Assembly (NCBI RefSeq): GCF_007713685.1 | Contig: NZ_VMRJ01000001.1 | Span: 788,129 to 852,128 of the forward strand | DNA length: 64,000 bases | Source: Hymenobacter setariae | Lineage (GTDB): Bacteria > Bacteroidota > Bacteroidia > Cytophagales > Hymenobacteraceae | Reading direction: 5' to 3' | In this document: positions 34,657 through 42,617 of the stretch, one piece after another | Layout of the letters: each line of letters starts with the position of its first letter | Position numbering within the stretch: the first letter of the stretch is position 1 | Notes under the pieces: model-generated | Databases searched by the model: none | The model's input: the letters and a program-made list of their open reading frames with translations, nothing else | What the model was told of the DNA's origin: nothing | Program-made: the position numbers and the translations under genes

Positions 34657-35748
34657 TCATTCAGCCACCACGACCTCAGTGGGCTGCTCGGCCTTAGCCG
34701 TAGCTGGCTTTTCCGAGCCTAGGTAGTTGCCGTAGCCTACAACTACGGTAGAGAGCACTACGGCCAAGATGCCCAATTGCACCGTGCGCATAGTCAGCTT
34801 ATTAGCCCCGCGCCACTCGTGCAGCAGCAGGCCCCACATCGAGCTGAAGGCGATGATAAAGGCCATGTGCAGCGTCCAGCCCGAGAAGCGGTACTCGCCC
34901 ATCTGGCTGTCGCCCATACCGTAGAAGAAGAACTGAAAATACCAGGTCGTACCCGCCAACGCGCAGAAAATGACGTTTCGCAGCGCCGGCATCGTGGGGT
35001 TGAGGTAGTCGGTGTACGTCTTGTTTTTGATGTTGAGGTAGATGCACCACGCAGCGTTGGTGGTGAGGCCGCCGAGCAGAATAATGACCAAAATGGCATT
35101 ATTGACGAACAGCGGGTTCGTGCCGTTTTTGGCGGCTAGCTCGGCAATCGGTTGCCCAGCGGTGAGCCCAAACGACATGCAGGCGCTCATTACCCCCGAA
35201 AACACCGCTACCAGTAGCCCTTTGCGCAAGTCAAACTCTGCAATCGAGGCCTGCTTCTGCTCTTTCGTTAAGGTCTTCTCTTTTAACAAGCCAGCACGGC
35301 CACAAATCAGGATGCCCAGCACGCATACGGCCAGCCCAAGCATGATAAATCGCCCAGAGGAGGAGCCAGTCAGCTCGGCCATTTTACCTTCGTAAATGGG
35401 CGGCACTAGCGTGCCAAACACGGCGCACAGCCCTAGCGTCACGGCCATGCCAAGGCTCAGCCCTAGGTAGCGCATGGCCAGCCCAAACGTGAGCCCGCCC
35501 ATGCCCCAGAGCACGCCCCAGAAATATGCCCAAAAGATGGTGCTACTCGATGCCTGGTGCAGCACGTCAAACAGGTGCGGTACGGTGAGGTAGCCCAGTA
35601 TCCAGGGGGCCGCCAGCCACGATACCAGGCCGCCTACCAGCCAGTAGCTTTCCCACGACCAGCCTTTAACTTTCTTGTAAGGCAAATAAAAACTGCCGGA
35701 AGCGAAGCCCCCGAGTGCGTGCAAAATAACGCCCCAGATAACGGCCAT
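34657..35748 (-). CDS. rhaT: L-rhamnose/proton symporter
   Basis: About 363 residues from MAVIWGVILHALGGFASGSF; the longer frame to 35811 crosses the operator. Ten hydrophobic segments are visible. The N terminus (GSFYLPYKKVKGWSWESYWL) and segments such as LYLNIKN-type loops and YFQFFFYGMGDSQMGEYRFS match RhaT of enterobacteria, which is of similar length (344). It imports L-rhamnose with protons across the inner membrane. Divergent from the aldolase/dehydrogenase gene, each with its own CAGGAGAGT element. Confidence 0.92.
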   Translation of the reverse strand: MAVIWGVILHALGGFASGSFYLPYKKVKGWSWESYWLVGGLVSWLAAPWILGYLTVPHLFDVLHQASSSTIFWAYFWGVLWGMGGLTFGLAMRYLGLSLGMAVTLGLCAVFGTLVPPIYEGKMAELTGSSSGRFIMLGLAVCVLGILICGRAGLLKEKTLTKEQKQASIAEFDLRKGLLVAVFSGVMSACMSFGLTAGQPIAELAAKNGTNPLFVNNAILVIILLGGLTTNAAWCIYLNIKNKTYTDYLNPTMPALRNVIFCALAGTTWYFQFFFYGMGDSQMGEYRFSGWTLHMAFIIAFSSMWGLLLHEWRGANKLTMRTVQLGILAVVLSTVVVGYGNYLGSEKPATAKAEQPTEVVVAE

Positions 35749-35785
35749 AATTGGGTGGGAATGTGGTAACAGAGAAGGATAGCGG

Positions 35786-35830
35786 CAAAGCTGCGCGCCA
35801 CCTAGGGCCAAACTCTCCTGTGCTCTCCTG
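35786..35830 (-). promoter_or_regulatory. Regulon element E1 with -7 box, rhaT promoter
   Basis: Gene direction: CAGGAGAGCA CAGGAGAGT (35830-35812), the clearest tandem copy, then exactly 18 nt, then CAGCTTTG (35793-35786). TTTG directly follows the element. Predicted leader about 30 bases before the RhaT ATG. Confidence 0.75.
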
Positions 35831-35884
35831 AGAAAAATAGGCCGCTAGCCAGAAGTCAAGAGCCGTATCTTTTTTGCCTGCAAG

Positions 35885-35929
35885 CAGGAGAGTGCAGGAG
35901 GTTGGCGCCGCCGCGGCCGCGCAGTTTTG
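35885..35929 (+). promoter_or_regulatory. Regulon element E2 with -7 box, rhaEW promoter
   Basis: CAGGAGAGTG CAGGAGGTT (35885-35903), exactly 18 nt, then CAGTTTTG (35922-35929). A mirror image of E1 across the 230-base divergent region, each pointing to its own gene. Confidence 0.75.
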
Positions 35930-35978
35930 CGTTAAATTAAACGCTGGTCATTTCCCGGCCGACCATTCCGACATCTCT

Positions 35979-38087
35979 ATGCACCCTACGCTCACTTTCC
36001 AGCACGTCAGTTACTTGTGGGATGAAGCCAAAGCCGCCGAGCTGGCCGGCGACGAAGTGGCCCTGTTCCTGTACCGCTCCAACCTGCTCGGCGCCGACCT
36101 GCGCCTGACCAACTACGCCGGGGGCAACACGTCGGTCAAAATCCAGGAAACCGACCCCGTGAGCGGCCAGCCCGCCGAGGTGATGTGGGTAAAGGGCTCG
36201 GGCGGCGACATCGGCACGCTCACCAAGGCCGGCTGTGCCAACCTCTACGTAGAGAAGCTGCACCAGCTCAAGAACCGCTACCGCGGCCTGGCCCACGAAG
36301 ACGAGATGGTAGGCCTATTTGAATACTGCCTCTTCGACCCCAAGTGCGCCACGCCCAGCATCGACACCCCGCTGCACGGCCTACTGCCCTTCAAGCACAT
36401 CGACCACCTGCACCCCGATGCCCTCATCGCCATCGCGGCCAGCAAGGACGGCGAGAAAATTATGCACGACATCTGGGGCGACACCATGGGCTGGCTACCC
36501 TGGCAGAAGCCAGGCTTCGACCTAGGCTTGCAACTCGAGAAAATCGTGCAGGACAACCCCAACCTGCGCGGCGTTATCCTAGGTGGGCACGGGCTCTTTA
36601 CCTGGGGCGAAACGAGCTACGACTCCTATATCAATACGCTGGAAGTCATTGAAATGGCTGCCACGTACCTAGAAGCCAACTACGGCAAGAAAAGCCCAGT
36701 TTTCGGCGGCGTGAAGCTCGCCGATGGCCCCGACGCCACCGAGCGCCGCCGCCTGGCCGCCGCCACCATGCCCGTGCTACGCGGCCTCGCCAGCAGCCAG
36801 CGCCGCATGCTGGGCCACTACACCGACGATGCGCGTGTGCTGGAGTTCGTCAATTCTAATGACCTAGGGCGCCTTGCGGCCAAAGGCACCAGCTGCCCCG
36901 ACCACTTCCTGCGCACCAAAATCCGCCCGCTCGTGCTCGACCCCGCCCAGATGCAGGGCGACACCGCCGGCGTAAAAACCTACCTAGAAGGCCTGTTTGC
37001 CGCCTACCGCGAAGACTACAAAGCCTACTACGACCGCTGCAAGCACGACAACTCGCCCGCCGTGCGCGACGCCAACCCAGTGATTATTCTGTGGCCCGGT
37101 GTGGGCTTATTCTCCTTCTCCAAGGACAAGCAGACCGCTCGCGTGGCCGCCGAGTTCTACACCAACGCCATCAATGTGATGCGCGGCGCCGAGGCCGTGA
37201 GCGAGTACCAGGGCCTGGCCGAGCAGGAAGCCTTCAACATCGAGTATTGGCTGCTCGAAGAAGCCAAGCTTCAGCGCATGCCCAAGCCCAAGAGCCTCTC
37301 GGGCCAGATTGCCTACGTCACGGGCGGCACTGGCGGCATTGGCCTAGCCATCTGCGAGCTGCTGCTGCAAAACGGGGCCTGCGTGGTCGCCACCGACCGC
37401 GACCGCCTCGACGAAACCCAAACCAACCTGCGTAAGAAGTTTGGCAAAGACGTAGCCCTCACTGCGCCCATCGACGTGCTCGATGCCGACGCTATTGCCG
37501 AATCATTCCGCCAAACGGTGCTGCAGTTTGGTGGCGTTGATATCGTGGTCAACTGCGCCGGCCTGAGCATCAGCAAGCCGCTGAGCGAAACCACCCAGGC
37601 CGATTGGGACATCCTCAACGACGTGCTCGTGAAGGGCCAGTTCCTAGTGAGCCAGCAGGCCGTGGCTATCCAGCGCCAGCAGGGCCTAGGTGGCGATATC
37701 GTGAACATCGCCAGTAAGAACGGCCTCGTAGCCGGTCCCAACAACGTAGCTTACGGCACCGCCAAAGCTGCCCAACTGCACATGAGCCGCCTGCTGGCCG
37801 CCGAGCTCGGCGCCGACAAAATCCGGGTGAACACCGTGAACCCTGACGCCGTGCTGCGCGGCTCCAAAATCTGGGAAAGCGGCTGGGCCGAAGGGCGCGC
37901 CAAAGCTTACGGTATCTCGGTAGCCGAACTACCCCAACACTACGCCAAGCGCACGCTGCTCGGCGAAGAAGTGCTGGCCGAAGACATCGCCAAGGCCGTG
38001 CTCGTGTTTGTGGATGGCTCGCTAGCCAAGAGCACTGGCAACGTGCTCAACGTGGACGGCGGCGTAGCCATGGCCTTCGTGCGCTAG
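35979..38087 (+). CDS. rhaEW: Bifunctional L-rhamnulose-1-phosphate aldolase / L-lactaldehyde dehydrogenase
   Basis: 702 residues from MHPTLTFQHVSYLWDEAKAA. Residues about 1-430 are a class II aldolase domain (NYAGGNTSVKIQ phosphate loop, HIDHLHPDALIAIA with zinc-binding histidines, LGGHGLFTWGETSYDSY). Residues about 440-702 are an SDR domain (AYVTGGTGGIGLAICELLLQ cofactor motif, catalytic YGTAK). This fusion is known as RhaEW/RhaLDO in Bacillus and Chloroflexus: it splits rhamnulose-1-phosphate into dihydroxyacetone phosphate and L-lactaldehyde and oxidises the latter to L-lactate. LutABC downstream fits lactate as the product. Confidence 0.93.
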   Translation: MHPTLTFQHVSYLWDEAKAAELAGDEVALFLYRSNLLGADLRLTNYAGGNTSVKIQETDPVSGQPAEVMWVKGSGGDIGTLTKAGCANLYVEKLHQLKNRYRGLAHEDEMVGLFEYCLFDPKCATPSIDTPLHGLLPFKHIDHLHPDALIAIAASKDGEKIMHDIWGDTMGWLPWQKPGFDLGLQLEKIVQDNPNLRGVILGGHGLFTWGETSYDSYINTLEVIEMAATYLEANYGKKSPVFGGVKLADGPDATERRRLAAATMPVLRGLASSQRRMLGHYTDDARVLEFVNSNDLGRLAAKGTSCPDHFLRTKIRPLVLDPAQMQGDTAGVKTYLEGLFAAYREDYKAYYDRCKHDNSPAVRDANPVIILWPGVGLFSFSKDKQTARVAAEFYTNAINVMRGAEAVSEYQGLAEQEAFNIEYWLLEEAKLQRMPKPKSLSGQIAYVTGGTGGIGLAICELLLQNGACVVATDRDRLDETQTNLRKKFGKDVALTAPIDVLDADAIAESFRQTVLQFGGVDIVVNCAGLSISKPLSETTQADWDILNDVLVKGQFLVSQQAVAIQRQQGLGGDIVNIASKNGLVAGPNNVAYGTAKAAQLHMSRLLAAELGADKIRVNTVNPDAVLRGSKIWESGWAEGRAKAYGISVAELPQHYAKRTLLGEEVLAEDIAKAVLVFVDGSLAKSTGNVLNVDGGVAMAFVR

Positions 38088-38107
38088 CCGACCTAGGTAT
38101 TCCATAG

Positions 38108-38139
38108 AACGTCAGGCTGAGCACGCTCGGCCTGACGTT
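38108..38139 (+). terminator. Hairpin after the aldolase gene
   Basis: Ten-base arms aacgtcaggc / gcctgacgtt with a 12-nt loop, followed by tttacgttt on the plus strand. 21 bases after the stop at 38087, so a likely terminator. Confidence 0.6.
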
Positions 38140-38262
38140 TTACGTTTAATAGCTTGTTGTTGCGCGGACTTTGCAGGTCGCGTTCGTTAACGAGCAGCCG
38201 GACGGATGCAGCCTACAAAGGCCGCGCAGCGGCATAATAACAGTCTTTTTAGTGGTTTGCAG

Positions 38263-38270
38263 TAGCTTTG
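38263..38270 (+). promoter_or_regulatory. -7 element upstream of the GntR gene
   Basis: TAGCTTTG is a perfect TAnnTTTG match 36 bases before the ATG at 38306. No matching TTG at 19 nt was seen. Confidence 0.5.
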
Positions 38271-38305
38271 ATGTCCTACGCTTCCCACCTCATTCCTTCT
38301 GCACT

Positions 38306-39316
38306 ATGTACACGTTACAGCTCAAGCCGCTCGATAAAACGCCCAAGTACAAGCAGATTGTGCAGTCCGTCATCATGGACATCGAGCGGAGCGTGCTCAA
38401 GAACGGCGACCAGTTGCCAAGTATCAGCGAGCTCAGCATTGAGCACTACCTGGCCCGCGATACCGTAGAAAAAGCCTACCGCGAGCTGCGCGAGCGTGGC
38501 TTTATCACGTCGGTGCAGGGCAAGGGCTACTATGTGCAGGCCCGCGACACGAACAAGTTGAAAATATTGATGATTTTCAACAAGTTGAGCTCCTACAAGA
38601 AGGAAATTTATTACGCTTTTCTCGAAGTTCTGGGCGACCGCGCCACCGTCGATTTACAGATTCACCACTACAACGTCAATCTATTTCAGGAGATAATTGA
38701 GAAGAGCCTCGGCAAGTATAACTACTATGTTATCATGCCGCACTTCACGCTCGACACCGATAAGGCGCTGTACCGCAACATTATTAATACCATTCCAGCG
38801 CACGAGCTGGTGCTGCTGGACAAGGACTTGCCGGAGCTTAAGCAGGAGTGCCTGCGCGTATTCCAGGACTTCGACAAGGACATTTTCAACGCCCTCGTCA
38901 ATACCCAAGACCTGCTGGCCAAGTACTCGCGGCTGGTGCTCATCCTGCCCTCCGACGCCAACCACCCCGAGGAGCTGCCCTGGGGCTTCCGCTCCTTCTG
39001 CCTCAGCCGCGACAAGGAGTTTTCGGTGGTCGAAAATGCTAAGAATGAGGTTTTGAGCGAAGGCACGGCCTACGTCGTCATCCGCGAAACCGACCTAGTG
39101 GAACTGGTGAAGAAAATTCGGCAGACGAGCTTCCTCCTAGGTCGCGAAATCGGCATCATTTCCTTCAATGAGACGCCCCTCAAGGAGCTGCTCAACATGA
39201 CGGTGATTACCACCGACTTTGTGGCCATGGGCCGCACCGCTGCCCAGCTACTGCTGGAAAACAAGCGCGTGAAGGTGAACAACCCGTTCTACACCATTCG
39301 GCGCGGCTCGCTATAG
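38306..39316 (+). CDS. GntR-type regulator with periplasmic-binding-protein-like sensor
   Basis: 336 residues from MYTLQLKPLDKTPKYKQIVQ. Winged helix at about 10-75 (NGDQLPSISELSIEHYLARD, VEKAYRELRERGFITSVQGK). The rest resembles a LacI-type sugar-binding sensor (KILMIFNKLSSYKKEIYYAF, IGIISFNETPLKELLNMTVI, TDFVAMGRTAAQLLLENKRV). Such GntR-LacI hybrids are common sugar regulators in Bacteroidota. Position between rhaEW and the rhaI operon suggests rhamnose or a pathway intermediate as effector. The regulon elements are direct repeats, less typical of GntR dimers, so an AraC protein remains an alternative binder. Confidence 0.88.
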   Translation: MYTLQLKPLDKTPKYKQIVQSVIMDIERSVLKNGDQLPSISELSIEHYLARDTVEKAYRELRERGFITSVQGKGYYVQARDTNKLKILMIFNKLSSYKKEIYYAFLEVLGDRATVDLQIHHYNVNLFQEIIEKSLGKYNYYVIMPHFTLDTDKALYRNIINTIPAHELVLLDKDLPELKQECLRVFQDFDKDIFNALVNTQDLLAKYSRLVLILPSDANHPEELPWGFRSFCLSRDKEFSVVENAKNEVLSEGTAYVVIRETDLVELVKKIRQTSFLLGREIGIISFNETPLKELLNMTVITTDFVAMGRTAAQLLLENKRVKVNNPFYTIRRGSL

Positions 39317-39340
39317 GCAGCTAGCCTTGCGTTGACTTGA

Positions 39341-39365
39341 ATTTCATAAGTTTACTTTATGAAAT
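39341..39365. promoter_or_regulatory. Palindrome over the AraC start codon, with TTTCATAAGTTT
   Basis: The outer arms atttcata and ttatgaaat make a near-perfect palindrome that includes the ATG at 39359. The 12-mer tttcataagttt at 39342-39353 occurs again at 40254-40265 before the SDR gene. Possible autoregulatory operator. Confidence 0.5.
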
Positions 39366-40261
39366 CAAGCGAGGCTATTGCGGAGTATTACCGCCAGCAC
39401 GGCCACGGGCACCCCGACACGGGCCAGGTGGCGATTTACCGGATTAGAGAGGTAGCGCAGCCCGTTTCCTTTCCGCACGTGCGGCGAGACTTCTATAAGA
39501 TAAAGCTGCTGTGCAATGCGCAGGGTATCCTGTCGTATGCTAACCACCGGGTCGTGGTGCAGTCCTGCGCCCTGGTTTTTGTGAACCCGCTGATTCCATA
39601 TTCCTGGGAACGCACGGCGGGCAGCGAAACCGGCTACGCCTGCTTGTTTACGGAAGACTTTATTACGCAACAGCTTAAAACTGCCAGCGTGGCCAGTTCG
39701 CCTCTCTTCCGGGCCGGGGGCAATCCGGTGTTGTTTCCGCCACCGGAAGTAGTGAGCCGGCTCAGTGGCCTTTTTGAGCAGTGCCTAGCTGAGATTCAAT
39801 CATCTTACGCACACAAGTACGACTTGCTGCGCAACTACTTACAGCTCATTCTGCACGAGTCGCTCAAGCTGGCCCCAGAGCCAGCCCTGTACCAACCGGG
39901 CACTTCGGCGGCTCGCCTGAGCTCGCAGTTTTTAGAGCTCCTAGAACGGCAATTTCCGCTGCTTTCGCCCCATAGCCCCCTGCCGCTCAAGACAGCGCAG
40001 GAGTTTGCCGGACACCTAGGCGTTCATCCCAACCACTTGAACAAGGTGCTGAAAGAAACGACTGGGCTCACTACCACCAGGCACATCGCCAGCAAACTGG
40101 TAGAAGAGGCCAAGGCCTTGCTGCGCAACAGCAACTGGAGCGTGGCTGAAATAGGCTACTGCCTAGGCTTCGAGCACGCTTCCAATTTCAACAGTTTCTT
40201 CAAAAAGAACACCGGGCAGCCACCAAATCAGTACCGGCGCCAGCCGGAGGTACTTTCATAA
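39359..40261 (+). CDS. AraC-family transcriptional regulator
   Basis: 300 residues. The N-terminal part (KLLCNAQGILSYANHRVVVQ) is a cupin-like sensor; the C-terminal AraC domain has HLGVHPNHLNKVLKETTGLT and SVAEIGYCLGFEHASNFNSF helix-turn-helices. This arrangement is common for regulators of a neighbouring oxidoreductase. The SDR gene begins 86 bases later, and the same 12-mer precedes both genes, so SDR and self-control are predicted. No CAGGAGAGT element here. Confidence 0.9.
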   Translation: MKSSEAIAEYYRQHGHGHPDTGQVAIYRIREVAQPVSFPHVRRDFYKIKLLCNAQGILSYANHRVVVQSCALVFVNPLIPYSWERTAGSETGYACLFTEDFITQQLKTASVASSPLFRAGGNPVLFPPPEVVSRLSGLFEQCLAEIQSSYAHKYDLLRNYLQLILHESLKLAPEPALYQPGTSAARLSSQFLELLERQFPLLSPHSPLPLKTAQEFAGHLGVHPNHLNKVLKETTGLTTTRHIASKLVEEAKALLRNSNWSVAEIGYCLGFEHASNFNSFFKKNTGQPPNQYRRQPEVLS

Positions 40262-40265
40262 GTTT
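40254..40265 (+). promoter_or_regulatory. Second copy of TTTCATAAGTTT, upstream of the SDR gene
   Basis: Identical to 39342-39353 and overlapping the last codons of the AraC gene. It is 82 bases before the SDR ATG, a reasonable distance for an activator site. Confidence 0.45.
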
Positions 40266-40347
40266 TGGCTTGATTCGCATAATTCTGCCGCAGCAGCTGC
40301 CGAGACCTTTGTGCTATCATTTTTGATTCACTAAATGGCAGAAACAG

Positions 40348-41085
40348 ATGGAGAATGTGAAAGGTAAAGTCATTGCGATTACGGGGGCTAGCAGCGGCAT
40401 CGGGGCCGCCACGGCCCGGCTACTCGCGGCGCACGGGGCAAAAGTGATACTTGGGGCGCGCCGGCTCGACCGTCTGGCGGCGCTCGCAGACGCCATCGTG
40501 GCGGCGGGCGGCGAGGTGGCCTACGCTCGCACCGATGTAAGCCAACGCGCCGATGTTACGGCGCTCATCCAGCTGGCTTGCGAGCGCTACGGCAAGCTCG
40601 ATGTACTCATCAACAACGCCGGTATCGGCCTAATTTCGCCGCTTGATGAATTACGCGTTGAAGATTGGGAGGCCATGATTGACGTCAATATCAAGGGCAC
40701 GCTGTATGGCATTGCGGCGGCGCTACCAGTTTTCCGACGGCAGGAGTTTGGTCATTTTGTGAATGTGCTCTCTACCTCGGGGCTCAAGATTGTGCCGTTG
40801 CAGTCGGTATACGCTGGCACCAAAAATGCCGTGCGCGCCATTTCAGAAGGACTACGGCAGGAGGCCGGTGACAAGCTGCGCGTGACTATTATTTCGCCCG
40901 GCTTCGTACATACTGACTTCGCCGACAGCATGACCAACCCTGAAGCCAAGGCCCAAATACTTGCGGCGCGCGACAAGATGGCCATCTCGCCCGATGCCAT
41001 TGCACGGGCTATTGCTTTTGCCATCGAACAGCCAGCCGATGTAGATGTCGGCGAACTAGTAATTCGACCCACGGCACAGAGTTAA
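40348..41085 (+). CDS. SDR-family oxidoreductase
   Basis: 245 residues. TGASSGIGAATARLL cofactor motif, NNAGIG, catalytic serine in VNVLSTSGLK and YAGTK as the Y-x-x-x-K motif. It resembles the YdfG/serine-dehydrogenase-like classical SDRs; substrate unknown. Probably regulated by the AraC gene just upstream rather than by the rhamnose system. Confidence 0.9.
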   Translation: MENVKGKVIAITGASSGIGAATARLLAAHGAKVILGARRLDRLAALADAIVAAGGEVAYARTDVSQRADVTALIQLACERYGKLDVLINNAGIGLISPLDELRVEDWEAMIDVNIKGTLYGIAAALPVFRRQEFGHFVNVLSTSGLKIVPLQSVYAGTKNAVRAISEGLRQEAGDKLRVTIISPGFVHTDFADSMTNPEAKAQILAARDKMAISPDAIARAIAFAIEQPADVDVGELVIRPTAQS

Positions 41086-41101
41086 ACTCACAGAACACAC
41101 G

Positions 41102-41196
41102 CTTGTCATTGCGAGCGCAGCGACGCAATCGCACCCGAACGGAGCCTAGGTAGGCTCGTCTTGGTGCGATTGCGTCGCTACGCTCGCAATGATAAG
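41102..41196. repeat. Inverted repeat, TGTCATTGCGAGC family, copy 2
   Basis: Arms 41102-41133 and 41165-41196, 32 nt with two mismatches, loop 31 nt containing CCTAGG. It separates the SDR gene from the rhaI promoter. Confidence 0.9.
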
Positions 41197-41250
41197 TGGA
41201 CCTTCTATATCGCTCCTGCAAAGAGTGGTTCTTGATGCGCGCACTGTATA

Positions 41251-41295
41251 CAGGAGAGTTCAGAAGAGTTTGGGCGCGGGAAGCGGGGTAATTTG
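41251..41295 (+). promoter_or_regulatory. Regulon element F with -7 box, rhaI operon promoter
   Basis: CAGGAGAGTT CAGAAGAGT (41251-41269), a clear tandem repeat with 10-bp period, exactly 18 nt, then GTAATTTG (41288-41295). A leader of about 30 bases precedes the ATG at 41334. Confidence 0.75.
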
Positions 41296-41333
41296 CTACT
41301 CTCAAAAACCGGCTTATTCCCCACCCTAGCGCC

Positions 41334-42614
41334 ATGCTCACCGAAGACCAACTCCACGACCTGAACCAGCCGCTGCTGGCCGAGCACCACTTGCAATTTG
41401 ACTACCTGGCCGACCTGCTGGCCCGCCGCGGCCAAGATGCACACCAGCTTATTCTACAGCTGGTCGAGTTTCAGGTGGCCATTCCGAGTTGGGCGCTGGG
41501 CACGGGCGGCACGCGCTTCGGGCGCTTCCCGGCCGGCGGCGAGCCGCGCTCGCTGGAGGAGAAAATCGGCGATGTGGGCTTGCTTAATCAGCTTAACGGG
41601 TCGTCTAATTCTATTTCATTGCACATTCCCTGGGATATTCCGCAGGACATTGCGGGCCTGCACCAGCTCTTGAAAGAGCAGGGCTTGTCGATTGATTCGA
41701 TGAACTCGAACACCTTTCAGGACCAGAAGGAGCAGGCGCACACTTACAAGTTTGGCTCGCTGAGCGCCACCGACCGCGCCGTGCGCGAACAGGCCATTCA
41801 GCACAACATCGACTGCATCCGCTACGGCACCGACCTAGGGGCCAAAGTGCACACCGTATGGCTGGCCGACGGCTCTAACTTTCCGGGCCAGAGCCACTTG
41901 CGCCGCGCCTACCTGCGCACCCAGGAGAGCCTGGCCGCCATCTACGAGGCGCTGCCTTCCGACTGGACCATGCTCATCGAGTACAAGCCCTACGAGCCGA
42001 ATTTCTACTCGATGGTCATTCCCGACTGGGGCACCTCGTACACGCTGTGCCAGAGCCTCGGGCAGCAGGCGCAGGTACTCGTGGACCTAGGCCACCACTT
42101 GCCCAATACCAACATCGAGCAAATTGTGGGCCGCTTGCGCCAGCTGGGCCGCCTAGGTGGCTTCCACTTCAACGGCTCGGGCTACGGCGACGACGACCTG
42201 ACTACCGGCAGCGCCAAGCCCTTCCAGCTCTTCTTAATTTTCAACGAGCTAGTAGACGCCAACCAGGATACCAGCCTGACCGCTAGCACCGTGGCCTATA
42301 TGATAGACGCCAGCCACAACACCAAGGACCCGCTCGAAGACTTGCTGCAATCGGTTGATAACATCCTAGGTGCCTACGCCAAGGCGCTGCTCGTAGACCG
42401 CACCGCCCTGCAAGAAGCCCAGGAAGCCAACGACACCGTGCGCGCCGAGGAGATTCTGCGCGACGCCTTCCTCACCGACGTGCGCCCGCTCGTGGCCGAG
42501 GCCTACCGCCAGAGCGGCGGCGCCCTGCACCCGGTGCGCGCCTACCGGGCGGCCGGCGTGCGGCAGCAGCTCATCGCGCAACGCGGCAAATTCAGCTTAT
42601 CTACTGGCCTGTAA
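41334..42614 (+). CDS. rhaI: L-rhamnose isomerase (Pseudomonas stutzeri type)
   Basis: 426 residues, TIM-barrel sugar isomerase. The expected metal ligands are visible in order: Glu in MLIEYKPYEPNF, Asp in VLVDLGHHLPNTN, His in GGFHFNGSGYGDDD and Asp in YMIDASHNTKDPLEDLL. It converts L-rhamnose to L-rhamnulose. First gene of an operon with the kinase (gap of 3 bases) and, after an inverted repeat, lutABC. Many Leu-Gly pairs in it are written CTA-GGN. Confidence 0.94.
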   Translation: MLTEDQLHDLNQPLLAEHHLQFDYLADLLARRGQDAHQLILQLVEFQVAIPSWALGTGGTRFGRFPAGGEPRSLEEKIGDVGLLNQLNGSSNSISLHIPWDIPQDIAGLHQLLKEQGLSIDSMNSNTFQDQKEQAHTYKFGSLSATDRAVREQAIQHNIDCIRYGTDLGAKVHTVWLADGSNFPGQSHLRRAYLRTQESLAAIYEALPSDWTMLIEYKPYEPNFYSMVIPDWGTSYTLCQSLGQQAQVLVDLGHHLPNTNIEQIVGRLRQLGRLGGFHFNGSGYGDDDLTTGSAKPFQLFLIFNELVDANQDTSLTASTVAYMIDASHNTKDPLEDLLQSVDNILGAYAKALLVDRTALQEAQEANDTVRAEEILRDAFLTDVRPLVAEAYRQSGGALHPVRAYRAAGVRQQLIAQRGKFSLSTGL

Positions 42615-42617
42615 GCA

